DNA of 5,170 nucleotides from Lachnospiraceae bacterium UBA4317. Lineage in GTDB: Bacteria; Bacillota_A; Clostridia; Lachnospirales; Lachnospiraceae. Every line of letters starts with the position of its first letter. Position 1 is the stretch's first letter. The position numbers and the translations under genes are program-made. Positions 5,089 through 5,170 of this stretch are shown here, piece after piece. The stretch lies in assembly GCA_002394525.1 (NCBI GenBank), contig DGUF01000178.1, forward strand, positions 1 to 5,170, written 5' to 3'. The notes below the pieces were generated by a model that was not told where the DNA came from, searched no databases, and worked only from the letters and a program-made list of their open reading frames with translations.

Positions 5089-5170
5089 ATGATGAACTGG
5101 ATCAGCAGAAATAATATTTTGATCGTCGGGCTGGGCCTCATGGGGGGCAGCTACGCGAAGGCGCTCAAGC
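5089..5170 (+). CDS. tyrA: Prephenate dehydrogenase, N-terminal fragment (3' end outside window)
   Basis: Oxidises and decarboxylates prephenate to 4-hydroxyphenylpyruvate, the step toward tyrosine, using NAD(P)+. Only 27 residues are visible: MMNWISRNN followed by the strand ILIVGLGLMGGS and YAKALK. GLGLMGGS is the GxGxxGGS dinucleotide-binding loop typical of TyrA, and the position after aroA in an aromatic operon supports the call over other Rossmann dehydrogenases. TTGGAG at 5077-5082 is the likely ribosome site, 6 nt from ATG 5089 and 9 nt from ATG 5092, so either of the double ATGs could be used. Whether it carries a C-terminal ACT domain or a fused chorismate mutase cannot be seen. Confidence 0.8.
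   Translation, partial: MMNWISRNNILIVGLGLMGGSYAKALK

Noticed and set aside
4982..5092. 36-codon open frame between aroA and tyrA as a real small gene
   Set aside because: It runs through both units of a tandem duplication, has only a weak ribosome site, and resembles no known protein, so it is noted only as part of the repeat.

Overview
The window is a single-strand (+) run of aromatic amino acid biosynthesis genes from a fairly GC-rich bacterium. Protein style (clostridial-type AroA, AroC and PheA motifs), strong GGAGG ribosome sites and the gene order point to a Firmicute of the class Clostridia, probably Lachnospiraceae-like. That assignment rests on motif recognition and not on a database search.

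Layout: 1-581 is the 3' end of pheA (prephenate dehydratase plus ACT domain). After a 147-nt gap carrying a tandem duplication comes aroB (3-dehydroquinate synthase, 729-1790). An 83-nt spacer with a hairpin precedes aroC (chorismate synthase, 1874-2989). The aroC stop region carries the start of aroE (shikimate dehydrogenase), but aroE is only about half length: it keeps the substrate-binding domain and the first Rossmann motif and stops at 3429. The 170 nt that follow hold a cluster of direct and inverted repeats. Next is aroA (EPSP synthase, 3600-4973), with an unusual Ala/Asp/Gln-rich insertion. A second tandemly duplicated intergenic region leads to the start of tyrA (prephenate dehydrogenase, from 5089), which runs off the window.

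Together these genes cover the shikimate pathway from DAHP to chorismate (AroB, AroE, AroA, AroC; the dehydratase AroD/AroQ and shikimate kinase are not in view) and both branches from prephenate to phenylalanine (PheA) and tyrosine (TyrA). All intact genes face the same way, no convincing internal terminator or promoter was found, and the layout fits one operon.

The enzymes are standard. The unusual features are the broken aroE, the palindromic repeat cluster at its breakpoint, and repeated traces of tandem duplication: about 70 bp at pheA/aroB, about 67 bp at aroA/tyrA, 18 bp inside aroB, and possibly one at aroB/aroC. I found no sign of a novel defence, mobile or RNA-guided system. No stretch longer than 300 bases lacks a gene.
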